From the NCBI GenBank assembly GCA_002707985.1, contig PAOI01000064.1, positions 1 to 50,689 on the forward strand: a stretch of 50,689 nt of DNA, in the 5' to 3' direction. Position numbers and translations under genes: made by a program. Position 1 is the first letter of the stretch, and the number at the start of each line of letters is the position of its first letter. Below are positions 1 to 10,260 of the stretch, piece after piece. The stretch is from Sphingomonas sp. (lineage in GTDB: Bacteria; Pseudomonadota; Alphaproteobacteria; Sphingomonadales; Sphingomonadaceae). The notes beneath the pieces are model-generated. The model had not been told where the DNA came from and did no database searches. It saw only the letters and a program-made list of their open reading frames with translations.

Positions 1-1530
<1,530 letters not shown>

Positions 1531-1610
1531 GCGGAATCGGTACCTTTCACGACATGATAGATAGGACGGCGCAGGTTAATGGCAATGGAACGGGCAACGC
1601 ATTGGGCCGA

Positions 1611-2657
1611 TCAGTGTGATCGACGCGACGGGGCCAGCCGGAATCGCCACGATGCGCCCTGCGGATGCGCCATCACTTCGGCGAGTGTCGCCGCATCGCC
1701 GCGGTCGAGCGCGGCTGCGAATCGGTCGAGCCCCTGATCGCCCCAGGGCCGGGTCAGGCCGCCCGCCGCGCGCACCCGGTCGATCGCGTGCCGCGCCAGC
1801 CGCCGACGAAGCTCATAGGGAAGATCGGTGACATCCACTGTCAGATCGGCGCCCTCGCCGCGCACGCGCTCCGGCAATTCGCGCTTAAGCGCCCAGTCGA
1901 TCGCGTCCTCGGCATGGCGCAGATTGCGCGCCGCCAGTGCCAGCCGCCCGGCGGGCAGTTCATCGCACGCGCCGATCACGCCGCGCATGCGGCTGCGGTC
2001 ATAGCGCGGATCGGCATTGCTGGGATCTTCGACAAACGGCATCCCGGCACAGCGCGCCAGCCCGGCCAGTTCCGCCCGGCTCCAGTCGAGCAGGGGCCGC
2101 ACGAGCAGCGGCGAACCGGGATCGTCGCCCAGTATCGGACGAACCGGCAGCATCGCCGCCATGCCGCCGACGCCCGAACCGCGCCGCGCGCGCATCAGAA
2201 AGGTCTCGGCGACATCGTCGCGCTGATGCGCCACGGCGACCCAGCGGACAGACCTGTCGATCGCCCAGTCGGCAAGCAATCGATAGCGCAGCGCCCGCGC
2301 CAAATTCTGCACATTGCCGCCAAACCCATGGTCGGCCGGGCGTTCGAGCGTTGCATGCGGGACATCGAGCGTGTCGCACACCGCGCGTACCATCGCCGCT
2401 TCCTCCGCGGCTTCGGGCCTCAGCCCGTGATTCACCGTGGCGGCGCGCACCGCGCCGGGCCATGCGGCCGCGGCAAGCAACAGCATGGCCATGCTGTCGG
2501 GACCGCCGGAACCCGCAAGGCCCAACGGCGCCTGCGGGTTCGGCGCGCAACCGGTCAGCGATTCCAGATCGGCACGAAACCGCGCGACACGCGCCGCATC
2601 GGGCGCGGCGATAACGCCGTTAGCGACAGCGCAGCTGCGACTGGCGAGCCTGGACAT
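1611..2657 (-). CDS. tilS: tRNA(Ile)-lysidine synthase TilS
   Basis: Cytosolic enzyme that uses ATP and lysine to convert C34 of the CAU-anticodon tRNA-Ile to lysidine, so that it reads AUA codons. The 348-residue product carries the PP-loop ATP-pyrophosphatase motif SGGPDS at residues 50-55, followed by the conserved TVNHGLRPEA and VAHQRDDVAETFLMRARRGSG segments, which define the family. It is shorter than the E. coli enzyme (about 430 residues), as is common in alphaproteobacteria with a reduced C-terminal domain. The ATG at 2657 lies inside the end of cpoB, giving a 38-base overlap. No later ATG, GTG or TTG is available before the core domain, so the overlap is probably real and implies coupled translation. 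Gene order cpoB-tilS-ftsH is conserved in many proteobacteria. Confidence 0.93.
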   Translation of the reverse strand: MSRLASRSCAVANGVIAAPDAARVARFRADLESLTGCAPNPQAPLGLAGSGGPDSMAMLLLAAAAWPGAVRAATVNHGLRPEAAEEAAMVRAVCDTLDVPHATLERPADHGFGGNVQNLARALRYRLLADWAIDRSVRWVAVAHQRDDVAETFLMRARRGSGVGGMAAMLPVRPILGDDPGSPLLVRPLLDWSRAELAGLARCAGMPFVEDPSNADPRYDRSRMRGVIGACDELPAGRLALAARNLRHAEDAIDWALKRELPERVRGEGADLTVDVTDLPYELRRRLARHAIDRVRAAGGLTRPWGDQGLDRFAAALDRGDAATLAEVMAHPQGASWRFRLAPSRRSH

Positions 2658-3573
2658 CGGCCTTCATCTGGTCCGAAAGCCCCTCGCCATAGAGCGAGGT
2701 CAGCTCCGCATAGACCTTGCAGATTTCACTGGCGGGCTTGTCGAGCCGGCGCAGCGCCTCGGCGAGGTAGAACAGGCTGTCCGCCGCGCGCTCGCCATTG
2801 GGGTTGTTTTTGAAATTGTCGTAGAATGCGACCGCAGCAAGCGAAGGCGCACCGGCGTCAAGATAGGAACGCCCGAGCAGATTCTGCGCATAGCTGGCAC
2901 GGCGGTGATTGGGATATTGCTGCACCACCTTTTCAAGCTGCGCGCGCGCTTCGGGATAGAGTTTCGCTGCCCAGAGGCGATAGCCATAGATATAGAGATC
3001 CTCCGGCGCGTCGCCCGTATCCGGGCGCGCCACGGCGGCGACCTGTTCGGCGCGCGATCCCGATGCGGCAGGCGTTTCCGCAGCAGGCTGCGACGGCCGT
3101 GTCGCAGGCTGATTCGATCCCGAAACCGTGCCCGACGGAAGCTGGAGCGTCCCACCACCATTGGCAACAGGCGCCGTTTCGGCCGGCGCCAGACGTGCCT
3201 CCAGCGCGCGAATCCGCGCATCGGTTTCGTTGCGATAGGCCGTGAAATTGGTTTCGAACTGGCGGATCCGATATTGCGCCTGCTCGACCTGTCCGGTCAG
3301 CGTCGCAACCTGGCCTTCCAGCGCCGCGACGCGCTGCGTCAGATCCGCGATCGGGCTGGTCGCGGGCGTGCCGGGGATGGTCGCATTGGTCTGCGGCGGC
3401 GCGATTTCAGGCTCGAAATACTGGCCCGCACCACCTGGAAAAACCTTGCGCTGCACGGCGCGCATTTCGCGCTCCAGCCGATCCACTCGGCTTTCCAGCG
3501 CGTTCTGCGCATGCGCGCTGCCGGTTCCACCGATTATGGCATCCGCCATCGCCACGGCCAAGATCAAACGCAT
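2620..3573 (-). CDS. cpoB: Cell division coordinator CpoB (YbgF), periplasmic TPR protein
   Basis: Periplasmic protein that in E. coli links peptidoglycan synthesis by PBP1B to Tol-Pal-driven outer-membrane constriction. The 317-residue product starts with a signal peptide ending near GSAHA at about residue 22, then a predicted coiled coil around residues 24-50 (ALESRVDRLEREMRAVQRK), a second coiled-coil-like stretch around 70-115, a Pro/Ala/Thr-rich linker, and C-terminal TPR repeats from about residue 190 (DLYIYGYRLWAAKLYPEARAQLE and following). This is the normal CpoB domain order. The ATG at 3573 is preceded by a purine-rich GGGGGA 8 bases upstream. The usual neighbours tolQRAB-pal are absent; a RodZ-like gene sits upstream instead. 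Confidence 0.9.
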   Translation of the reverse strand: MRLILAVAMADAIIGGTGSAHAQNALESRVDRLEREMRAVQRKVFPGGAGQYFEPEIAPPQTNATIPGTPATSPIADLTQRVAALEGQVATLTGQVEQAQYRIRQFETNFTAYRNETDARIRALEARLAPAETAPVANGGGTLQLPSGTVSGSNQPATRPSQPAAETPAASGSRAEQVAAVARPDTGDAPEDLYIYGYRLWAAKLYPEARAQLEKVVQQYPNHRRASYAQNLLGRSYLDAGAPSLAAVAFYDNFKNNPNGERAADSLFYLAEALRRLDKPASEICKVYAELTSLYGEGLSDQMKADVQARQSQLRCR

Positions 3574-3653
3574 TCCATCATCCCCCGGGGGTCAGTTCGT
3601 GCAACGACTATAGCTTAGAGGCCGCGCCTGTCTCCAGCCTTAAGGCCGATTCA

Positions 3654-4436
3654 CTATTGTCCCGTATCGCGATTGCGCAGCGCCTCGGGCGTCAGACCGA
3701 TCTCGACATTCTGGTTGCCCGGGCCCAGCAGGCCGGCATCCGATCCGTTGATCGTCACGCGCAGCTGATCGGCGCGCCCCGTCCTGACCTGAGGTCCGTT
3801 GGTGCCCGGCGGCACATCATAGCTTTCGCCCGCCGCCATTTCCTTTTCGAACAGACGATTGCCGTCGGCATCGGTAACGCGCAGCCACACTTTGTCGGTC
3901 GCCGTCAGCGTCACCTGACCCCCGGTGGGAATCGCCGTGGGGGAAGGCGCGGGCGCGGCAGGCACCGCAATCTCGTCCTCGGGCAATGTCATCGGATCGC
4001 TCGAAGGCGGCGCGCTGCCGTGCAGGATGCCCGAGCTGTAGACGACCACCGCCGCCACCGCGAGGAGCAGGGCAATCACCACCCCGCCGATCACCAGCCC
4101 GCTCGGCGGCGTCCGCGTCGGATCGGTCATTTCATAAGGCGGCGGCGAAGGCTCGCGATCGTACACGCTGCCCAGTTCGCCGCGCAGGCTGCGCGCGATC
4201 GCCACTTCGTCCGCGCCGACCGCCCGGGCATAGGCCTTGGCAAAGCCCAGCGCATAGGTTGGCGAGGGCATCGTCGAATAATCGCCTTCCTCGATCGCTT
4301 CGAGATGGCGTTGGGGAATTCGGGTACGTGCCGCGATATCCGCGAGCTCCAGTCCTTGCGAAATACGCGCATCGCGAAGCTTTTCGCCGACGCTGGTCGG
4401 GAAAAGGGAAGGGTTTTCGGCGGCTTCGCCGTCCAT
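3654..4436 (-). CDS. RodZ-like helix-turn-helix membrane protein (HTH + DUF4115)
   Basis: Probable cytoskeletal adaptor of the RodZ type, which links MreB filaments to the cell-wall elongation machinery at the inner membrane. With the start at 4436 the protein has 260 residues: a cytoplasmic HTH_25 domain at about 15-75 (VGEKLRDARISQGLELADIAARTRI and PSPTYALGFAKAYARAVG), a Pro-rich linker, one membrane segment at about 112-135, and a periplasmic DUF4115 domain at about 175-245 (KVWLRVTDADGNRLFEKEM). An in-frame ATG at 4460 is possible, but the ATG at 4436 has GGAG 6 bases upstream and is preferred. It lies between ptsP and cpoB, all leftward. It could also act as a DNA-binding regulator, because the HTH fold alone does not decide this. 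Confidence 0.8.
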   Translation of the reverse strand: MDGEAAENPSLFPTSVGEKLRDARISQGLELADIAARTRIPQRHLEAIEEGDYSTMPSPTYALGFAKAYARAVGADEVAIARSLRGELGSVYDREPSPPPYEMTDPTRTPPSGLVIGGVVIALLLAVAAVVVYSSGILHGSAPPSSDPMTLPEDEIAVPAAPAPSPTAIPTGGQVTLTATDKVWLRVTDADGNRLFEKEMAAGESYDVPPGTNGPQVRTGRADQLRVTINGSDAGLLGPGNQNVEIGLTPEALRNRDTGQ

Positions 4437-4542
4437 ATTATTCTCCGGAATTCCTGTCATGCGACCGGGATTGCCCCTGTGGAGCGGTGTCGGTCACTCG
4501 GCCCGCCCTGTCAACGCCGGGCAGCGCGTTTCGTCCCCTCGC

Positions 4543-6819
4543 TCAGTCCAGTTCGACGCCATTTGCCGCCGCCCAGCCCTCCAGCGTGCTGCGGATCGAA
4601 TCGGGCGGCGCCACCAGCAGCGTCGCCAGTTGTTCGGCAAGCGCGGCGCGATCGAGCGAACGGATCATTGCCTTTACCGGTCCGACGGCGGCCGGCGTGA
4701 TCGACAGCCGTTCGATGCCGAGCCCGACCAGCGCCATCGCTTCGAGCGGTCTCCCGCCCATTTCGCCGCACACCGCGACCGGCACCCCGGCCTCATGGCA
4801 TTGCCGCGCGACACGGCGCACGAAGCGCAGGATCGACGGGCTCAGCCAGTCGTAGCGCATCGCGAGCTTGGGATGCGCGCGATCGGCGGCGAACAGGAAC
4901 TGGGTAAGATCGTTGGTGCCGATCGACAGAAAGTCGAGCCGCGGCAGCAACAGATCGAGCACTTCGGCCAGCGCCGGCACTTCGAGCATCGCGCCATAGC
5001 GGATGTCGACCGGCATCTTGCGGTTGCGCGCGGCCAGCCATGCCCGCTGCGCTTCGAACAATGCCCGCGCCGCATCGAATTCCCACGGCTCGGAAATCAT
5101 CGGGAACATGACGTTGAGCGTCTTGCCCGCCGCCGCTTCGATCAACGCGCGCGCCTGCGCCTTCATCAATCCGTCGCGATCGAGCGCCAGCCGAATTGCC
5201 CGCCAGCCCATCGCCGGATTTTCCTCTTCGCCTTCCTCGTCATGGTTGAGGTAGGGAAGCGACTTGTCGCCGCCGACATCGACGGTACGGAACGTCACCG
5301 GCCGGTCGCCAGCGGCATCGAGCACGTCCTTGTACAGCCGCTGCTGGCGTTCGCGCTGCGGCAGGGTGGCCGACACCAGGAACTGGAACTCGGTGCGGAA
5401 CAGGCCGATGCCATCCGCACCGGTCAGGTCGAGCGCGGCGACATCGTCGCGCAGCCCGGCATTGACCATCAGCGTGATTCGCTGGCCATCGCGCGTGACG
5501 GGAAGCTCGGCGCGCAGCTTTGCAAACTCCGCGCGGCGTTTCTGCGTAATCAGCTGCTTGGCTTCGAACGCCTCTTCCATCGCCGCATTGGGGCGAACGT
5601 GAACGCTTTCCTCGCCAACATCGAGGAGCAGCCGGTCGCCCTCGGCAATCTCGCGCCGCACACCGCGCACCCGGCCGAGCACCGGCACGCCCATCGCGCG
5701 CGCAACGATGGTGACGTGCGCGGTCAGCGACCCTTCCTCGAGCACCACGCCCTTCAGGCGGCGGCGGTCATATTCGAGCAGTTCGGCAGGCCCCAGATTG
5801 CGCGCGATCAGGATCGAATCCTGCCGCAGGCCCAGCTGCGCCGCCGTGCCCAGCTGGCCCGCGACGATCCGGATCAGGCGATTGGAGAGATCCTCCAGAT
5901 CGTGCATCCGGTCCTGCAGCAGCGGGTCGGCGATTTCGCGCATCCGCATCCGCGTGCGTTGCTGCACGCGCTCGATCGCGGCCTCGGCGGTAAGGCCGCT
6001 GTCGATCGCCTCATTGATGCGCCGGCTCCAGCCTTCGTCATAGGCGAACATCTTGTAGGTCGCGAGGACCTCTTCATGCTCGCCGCCCAGCCCGAATTCG
6101 GCCTGGCTCGACATGCGGTCGATCTGTTCGCGCATCTTGTCGAATGCGGCATAGACGCGGTGGCGTTCGGCCTCGACATCCTCGGCGACAGTATGCTCGA
6201 TGGTGATGCGCGGCTGATGATAGACGGCAACGCCCGCCGCCATGCCCTCGACCAGCTTGAATCCCTGCAGCCGCACTGCCGCTGTCGACTGGGGCCGCTC
6301 GGTCGTAGTTCCCGTGGCGTCGATCAGTCCGGCATTGGCGATCAGTTCGGAAAGCACCATCGCCACGGTCTGCAGCGCTTCGATCTCGACATCTTCATAG
6401 CGGCGCGGATCGGCATGCTGGACCGCGAGCACGCCCACCGCGCGTTCCTTGCGGATGATCGGCACGCCGGCAAAGCTGTGATAGCGTTCTTCGCCCGTTT
6501 CGGGGCGATAGGCGAAGTCGGGATGCGTCGCGGCTTCGTCGAGATTCAGCGTCTCGACATTCGCCGCGATCGTGCCGACCAGACCCTCGCCCATCGCGAG
6601 CTTGGTGACGTGCACGGCGTCCTGCGCCAGCCCGCGAGTCGCGAACAATTCGAGCACGCCTTCGCGCAGCAGATAGATCGAGCAGACTTCGCTTTCGAGC
6701 GATTCGCCGATGATATCGACCACTGCATTGAGCTTTGCCTGCGCGGGCAGCCGCGACGCCATCACATCGTGAAGACGCGTCAGAATCTCTCGGGCAGAGG
6801 CGACTGCGGAAGTCGGCAT
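4543..6819 (-). CDS. ptsP: Phosphoenolpyruvate-protein phosphotransferase PtsP (enzyme I-Ntr)
   Basis: First enzyme of the nitrogen phosphotransferase system: it autophosphorylates from phosphoenolpyruvate and passes phosphate to NPr and EIIA-Ntr. The 758-residue protein has an N-terminal GAF domain at about 15-165, which in homologues senses glutamine or 2-oxoglutarate, then the EI N-domain, the mobile phosphohistidine domain with the active His368 in LTAHVTIVARAMGVP, and a C-terminal PEP-binding barrel (GIGLFRTEFQFL near 471-482, LSIGTNDLTQF near 631-641, catalytic Cys684 in VAVCGEMGGRP). All key residues are present and the length is standard. The genes for NPr (ptsO) and EIIA (ptsN) are not in the window. 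An 82-base gap after the rodZ-like start upstream suggests one leftward unit. No strong Shine-Dalgarno is visible. Confidence 0.95.
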   Translation of the reverse strand: MPTSAVASAREILTRLHDVMASRLPAQAKLNAVVDIIGESLESEVCSIYLLREGVLELFATRGLAQDAVHVTKLAMGEGLVGTIAANVETLNLDEAATHPDFAYRPETGEERYHSFAGVPIIRKERAVGVLAVQHADPRRYEDVEIEALQTVAMVLSELIANAGLIDATGTTTERPQSTAAVRLQGFKLVEGMAAGVAVYHQPRITIEHTVAEDVEAERHRVYAAFDKMREQIDRMSSQAEFGLGGEHEEVLATYKMFAYDEGWSRRINEAIDSGLTAEAAIERVQQRTRMRMREIADPLLQDRMHDLEDLSNRLIRIVAGQLGTAAQLGLRQDSILIARNLGPAELLEYDRRRLKGVVLEEGSLTAHVTIVARAMGVPVLGRVRGVRREIAEGDRLLLDVGEESVHVRPNAAMEEAFEAKQLITQKRRAEFAKLRAELPVTRDGQRITLMVNAGLRDDVAALDLTGADGIGLFRTEFQFLVSATLPQRERQQRLYKDVLDAAGDRPVTFRTVDVGGDKSLPYLNHDEEGEEENPAMGWRAIRLALDRDGLMKAQARALIEAAAGKTLNVMFPMISEPWEFDAARALFEAQRAWLAARNRKMPVDIRYGAMLEVPALAEVLDLLLPRLDFLSIGTNDLTQFLFAADRAHPKLAMRYDWLSPSILRFVRRVARQCHEAGVPVAVCGEMGGRPLEAMALVGLGIERLSITPAAVGPVKAMIRSLDRAALAEQLATLLVAPPDSIRSTLEGWAAANGVELD

Positions 6820-6953
6820 GAGACAGCGCTACCAGATGCGCACGAAACCGCCAAGAAAGCGCGAGCGAAGATGCTTTTCGCTGTCTTAACGGCCCGGGGT
6901 GGCAACGGTCGCCGCACCCAGGTGCAATTTATACCTTGCGTCGCACAGTACCA

Positions 6954-6992
6954 TGTGTCATACAGTGTGTGATGCACACGATATGGGACACA
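6954..6992. promoter_or_regulatory. Candidate PadR operator: nested inverted repeats
   Basis: Two nested dyads lie directly upstream of the padR start. The outer arms are TGTGTC (6954-6959) and GACACA (6987-6992); the inner arms are GTGTG (6965-6969) and CACAC (6975-6979) around a 5-base centre. Their centres nearly coincide (6973 and 6972). PadR-family regulators usually bind such dyads at their own promoter. A weak sigma70-like pair, TTGCGT at 6936 and CATACA at 6959 with a 17-base spacer, would overlap it. Binding is inferred. Confidence 0.5.
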
Positions 6993-6996
6993 GCAT

Positions 6997-7338
6997 GTGC
7001 CGATCGAGGATGACCTGTTTGAAAAACTGCGAATCGAGTTGCGCCGGGGATCGTTGATTCTCGCCGTTCTCGGGGCGCTCCGCCGCGAACGCTATGGCTA
7101 CACGCTGCGCCAGAGCCTCGAGGCGGCTGGCCTGCCTATCGACGAAGGCGCGCTTTATCCGTTGCTGCGCCGCCTGGAATCGCAGGGGCTGCTCACCAGC
7201 CAGTGGCGCGAGGAAGGTCGCCGCAACAAACGCTTTTATCAGCTGTCGCCCGACGGCGTGATCGTCCTCGGCCAACTGCTTGCCGAATGGAATGCCATTT
7301 CCGAATCGATTGTCCGCCTGACTGAGGGAGAGGAATAA
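6997..7338 (+). CDS. PadR-family transcriptional regulator
   Basis: Small winged-helix DNA-binding repressor of 113 residues. The PadR signature is clear: LRIELRRGSLILAVLGALRRERYGYTLRQSLE, then EGALYPLLRRLESQGLLTSQWREEGRRNKRFYQLSPDG, which are recognition helix and wing. It belongs to the short PadR subfamily with no long C-terminal dimerisation helices. The start is GTG at 6997; an ATG two bases earlier is out of frame. Only a weak GGGA stands upstream. Its stop overlaps the next gene's ATG by one base (TAATG), so the two are translationally coupled. PadR plus membrane partner is a common pair in which the regulator controls both genes. The ligand is unknown. Confidence 0.9.
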   Translation: MPIEDDLFEKLRIELRRGSLILAVLGALRRERYGYTLRQSLEAAGLPIDEGALYPLLRRLESQGLLTSQWREEGRRNKRFYQLSPDGVIVLGQLLAEWNAISESIVRLTEGEE

Positions 7339-8300
7339 TGGAGCTGATTGACCGTTATCTTGGCGCCATCCGCTGGAATCTCCCGCGCGACAAGGCGGAC
7401 GACATCATTGCCGAGCTGGCCGACGTGATCGCCACGCGCATCGAAGAGCGCGAGGATGCGCTCGATCGCCCGCTCAGCCGGGCTGAAATCAGCGACGTGC
7501 TCAGGGAATTCGGGCACCCGATCGCCGTTGCCGCACGCTATCGCCCGCAACAGGTGCTGATCGGGCCCGAGCTGCTCCCGTTCTACTGGTTCATATTGCG
7601 GCTGATGCTTTTTATCGTCGTGCTGGTCCAGGCAATCGACGTGGCGACGACGCTTGTCAGCACGTCGGAGCCGCTGTTTCGCGCCGCCATCCATGCCGGA
7701 AGCGACCTGTTCCACGCGGCGCTGTACAATGCGGCGATCGTCACGCTGCTATTTGCGCTGATCGAACATACCGGGCTGCTCGGCAAATATCTCGACCGAT
7801 GGCAGCCCGAAAAACTGCCGAAGATCGCCGTCAAGCCGCCGCGGAAGCGCCAGATGAACCCCTTTTTCGCGATCGCGTTCAGCATCGGGTTCCTGCTCTG
7901 GTGGTCGGGGTTGATCGATATCGATCCGCTGCGGACCGCCGGCAGCGACTATGCGATGCACGGGACTGCGGTCTGGCAGGGACTGCACATGCCGATCTTT
8001 GCGCTCGTTTCCACCGGCCTGATCCTGCATCTGGTGACACTGCTCCGCCCGCAGGCCAGGCTGGTGCGTGCCGCTCTGCTGATTGCAATCGCAGCCGGTA
8101 CGATCCTGATCGCGGCAACGCTGCATCAGGCCGGATCTCTCATCGCGCTGACGCCGCTCACCGCCAATGGCGCAGCGCATCTGGGCGAGGCGCAATCGGG
8201 CATCGACGAAGGGCTGACGGCCGCGACGCTAGGCGTGGGCATCCTTGCGGCATTCCGGTGCGTGATGGAACTCTGGCTCATGCAGCGCGAACAAAGATAG
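7338..8300 (+). CDS. Integral membrane protein with N-terminal HAAS-like domain, PadR partner
   Basis: 320-residue inner-membrane protein of unknown function. The first 75 residues (MELIDRYLGAIRWNLPRD, IIAELADVIATRIEEREDALDRPLSRAEI, VLREFGHPIAVAARYRP) look like the soluble helical HAAS or permease-prefix domain typically found on proteins coded next to PadR regulators. It is followed by about six hydrophobic segments near residues 85-105, 125-145, 180-195, 220-240, 245-265 and 290-305. A basic loop KPPRKRQ lies near 170. Context suggests an envelope or membrane-stress response controlled by the upstream PadR. It ends 11 bases before a convergent TonB-like gene. No enzymatic motif is visible, so I assign no reaction. 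Confidence 0.75.
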   Translation: MELIDRYLGAIRWNLPRDKADDIIAELADVIATRIEEREDALDRPLSRAEISDVLREFGHPIAVAARYRPQQVLIGPELLPFYWFILRLMLFIVVLVQAIDVATTLVSTSEPLFRAAIHAGSDLFHAALYNAAIVTLLFALIEHTGLLGKYLDRWQPEKLPKIAVKPPRKRQMNPFFAIAFSIGFLLWWSGLIDIDPLRTAGSDYAMHGTAVWQGLHMPIFALVSTGLILHLVTLLRPQARLVRAALLIAIAAGTILIAATLHQAGSLIALTPLTANGAAHLGEAQSGIDEGLTAATLGVGILAAFRCVMELWLMQREQR

Positions 8301-8311
8301 GTATCGCAGCG

Positions 8312-9067
8312 TCAGTCTTTCCCGAATTGCACCGCGATATGGGCAGGGATGTCCTCGGCCACTTCGCCGTTGCGAGTCGGCGGTCGCAGACGAAACAGGT
8401 GCGACGCCCTGAGCGCCGCCCTGCCGAACCCCGATCCTTCGGGAATTTCGCCTTCTATCGTGCACCCGTGGACGCGATGGTTGCGCAGGACATAGCAGGT
8501 GAGAACGCCCCAGCCCGAAATGCCCTGTCTGCGTGCTGCAGGCGGATAATACTCCCCGGTTTCGAATGCACTGGGCGGACCGTGCAGCCATGCCGCCGGT
8601 ACGATATGCGTCCGCTCGCCTTCGCCGCTGCCCGCGCTACCGCTTCCCGAACCCGCACCATTGCCGCGACCGGTTCCGTTGCCGGTGCCCCCAAGGCCAC
8701 CTGACCCCGAAGGCATGCTGACCTTCGGCATTGGCGGAGCGTCGAACGCGATGCTGGCATCCAGTGGCACCTGCTGGACGATGGGAGGCAGAGATGCCCG
8801 AACCGGCGTTCGCACGCGCGGCTTCCCACCCGATGCACCTTCGGGACGACGGTTCGGGCGCGGCCTGATTTCAACCTGTTCCGGCGGAGGAGGCGGGGGC
8901 GGGACCACGTCGAAAGTCGCGATCGCCACGCTATCGCGTAATTGCTGCGGTATCGCGGCGGGCAACAGCATCAGGACTGCAAGGCCACCGATGATCGCCA
9001 GCGATATTGCACCGGCGACCATCCGGTCTGCCGGCTCTGCCGATCGATAGGGTTGCGCAACGGCCAT
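8312..9067 (-). CDS. TonB-like energy transducer domain protein
   Basis: 251-residue protein with TonB architecture: a single membrane anchor near residues 18-40 (MVAGAISLAIIGGLAVLMLL), a VVPPPPPPPEQVEIRPRP proline run at about 54-71, a long Gly/Ser-rich linker (about 115-155), and a C-terminal TonB-like domain at about 165-250 (EYYPPAARRQGISGWGVLTCYVLRNHRVHGC and GFGRAALRASHLFRLRPPTRNGE). The family transmits proton motive force from ExbBD to outer-membrane receptors, but no exbB or exbD is nearby. The Gly-rich linker in place of a long Pro-Lys spacer is unusual and may shorten its reach across the periplasm. It stands alone between the PadR pair and a nitronate monooxygenase gene. A second, more typical TonB is at 33787-34473. 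Confidence 0.72.
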   Translation of the reverse strand: MAVAQPYRSAEPADRMVAGAISLAIIGGLAVLMLLPAAIPQQLRDSVAIATFDVVPPPPPPPEQVEIRPRPNRRPEGASGGKPRVRTPVRASLPPIVQQVPLDASIAFDAPPMPKVSMPSGSGGLGGTGNGTGRGNGAGSGSGSAGSGEGERTHIVPAAWLHGPPSAFETGEYYPPAARRQGISGWGVLTCYVLRNHRVHGCTIEGEIPEGSGFGRAALRASHLFRLRPPTRNGEVAEDIPAHIAVQFGKD

Positions 9068-9135
9068 GCCGACAAGATGCGCGAATTCTCAGCCAACATG
9101 CAATCGTCTGAAAGCGCCGTGAGCGCCTGCGGCGA

Positions 9136-10167
9136 TCAGGCCGCCCGTTTTTCCAGCGCGGCGGCGGCTTCGGCCATCAGCGTGGCGATGATGTCCGCAA
9201 CCGGCTCCTCGGCCTTGACCATGCCGACCGACTGGCCCGCCATCACACTGCCATGTTCGACATCGCCATCGATCACCGCGCGGCGCAGCGCCCCCGCCCA
9301 ATAATGTTCGATCTGGAGCTGCGCCTCGGCCATCGCGACGCTGCCTTCATCCAGCGCCTGCGCCACTTCGCGCTGCTTGGCGGTGAACAGCTCGCTCGAC
9401 GCGTTCTTGAGAGCGCGGACCGGGATCACCGGCAGGCGCGGATCGATCTGAACGCTGGCGACCGCATCGCGCGCCGAAGCGCGGATGAACGCCTTTTTGA
9501 AATTGGCGTGCGCAATACTCTCGGTCGCGCAGACGAACCGGGTGCCGAGCTGTACGCCCGCCGCGCCCATGTCCAGATAGCCTGCAATCGCTTCGCCGCG
9601 ACCGATCCCGCCGGCAACGAATACCGGGACGTCGGCGGCGACTTCGGGCAGGATTTCCTGCGCGAGCACGCTCGTCGACACTGGCCCGATATGGCCGCCG
9701 GCTTCATTGCCTTCGACCACCAGCGCATCGACGCCCGATCGGATCAGCTTCTTCGCCAGCGCCAGCGCGGGGGCAAAGCAGATCAGCTTGGCGCCCTTGC
9801 CCTTGATCGCGTCCAGGCTGCCCGCAGGGGGCAGGCCGCCCGCCAGCACGACATGGCCGACGCCATGTTTGGCGCAGATGTCGATCAGGTCGAACAGCTG
9901 CGGATGCATCGTGATCAGATTGACGCCGAACGGCTTGTCGGTCAGCGCCTTCGTCCCCGCAATCTCTGCGTCGAGCAGTTCGGGAGTCATCGCGCCACAC
10001 GCGATCACGCCGAAACCGCCGGCATTGGAAATCGCCGCGACCAGATTGCGTTCGCTGACCCAGGACATCGCCCCGCCCAGAATCGCAACATCGGTTCCCA
10101 AAAATTCGCAGCCGCGCGCCATACGGAGGGCCAGGCGCTCGGCGCCCGAAGATATCCGGTCAGTCAT
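9136..10167 (-). CDS. Nitronate monooxygenase / 2-nitropropane dioxygenase family flavoprotein
   Basis: FMN-dependent TIM-barrel protein of 343 residues. Diagnostic motifs are ILGGAMSWVSERNLVAAISNAGGFGVI at the N-terminus, the catalytic-region EGNEAGGHIG with His159, and the phosphate-binding VFVAGGIGRGEAIAGYLDMGAAGVQLGTRF. Relatives oxidise alkyl nitronates such as propionate-3-nitronate, or act as enoyl-ACP reductases (FabK); sequence alone does not separate them, and nitronate detoxification is the more common annotation. A GTG at 10170 precedes the ATG at 10167 in the same frame, and the ATG is preferred. It lies 93 bases downstream of the tRNA-Leu gene on the same strand and appears monocistronic. 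Confidence 0.85.
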   Translation of the reverse strand: MTDRISSGAERLALRMARGCEFLGTDVAILGGAMSWVSERNLVAAISNAGGFGVIACGAMTPELLDAEIAGTKALTDKPFGVNLITMHPQLFDLIDICAKHGVGHVVLAGGLPPAGSLDAIKGKGAKLICFAPALALAKKLIRSGVDALVVEGNEAGGHIGPVSTSVLAQEILPEVAADVPVFVAGGIGRGEAIAGYLDMGAAGVQLGTRFVCATESIAHANFKKAFIRASARDAVASVQIDPRLPVIPVRALKNASSELFTAKQREVAQALDEGSVAMAEAQLQIEHYWAGALRRAVIDGDVEHGSVMAGQSVGMVKAEEPVADIIATLMAEAAAALEKRAA

Positions 10168-10260
10168 CACATGCCACTAGCGCCGCGAAGCAGCGCTCGG
10201 CAAGCCTCGCCGCGATGCGGGGTCCGCTGACGCGGATAATCCTGATCCGATTGTCTGAAA

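Noticed and set aside
4459..6972. 837-codon open frame on the plus strand
   Set aside because: Antisense shadow of ptsP; Gln/Arg/His-rich composition with no domain. High GC gives long stop-free antisense frames.
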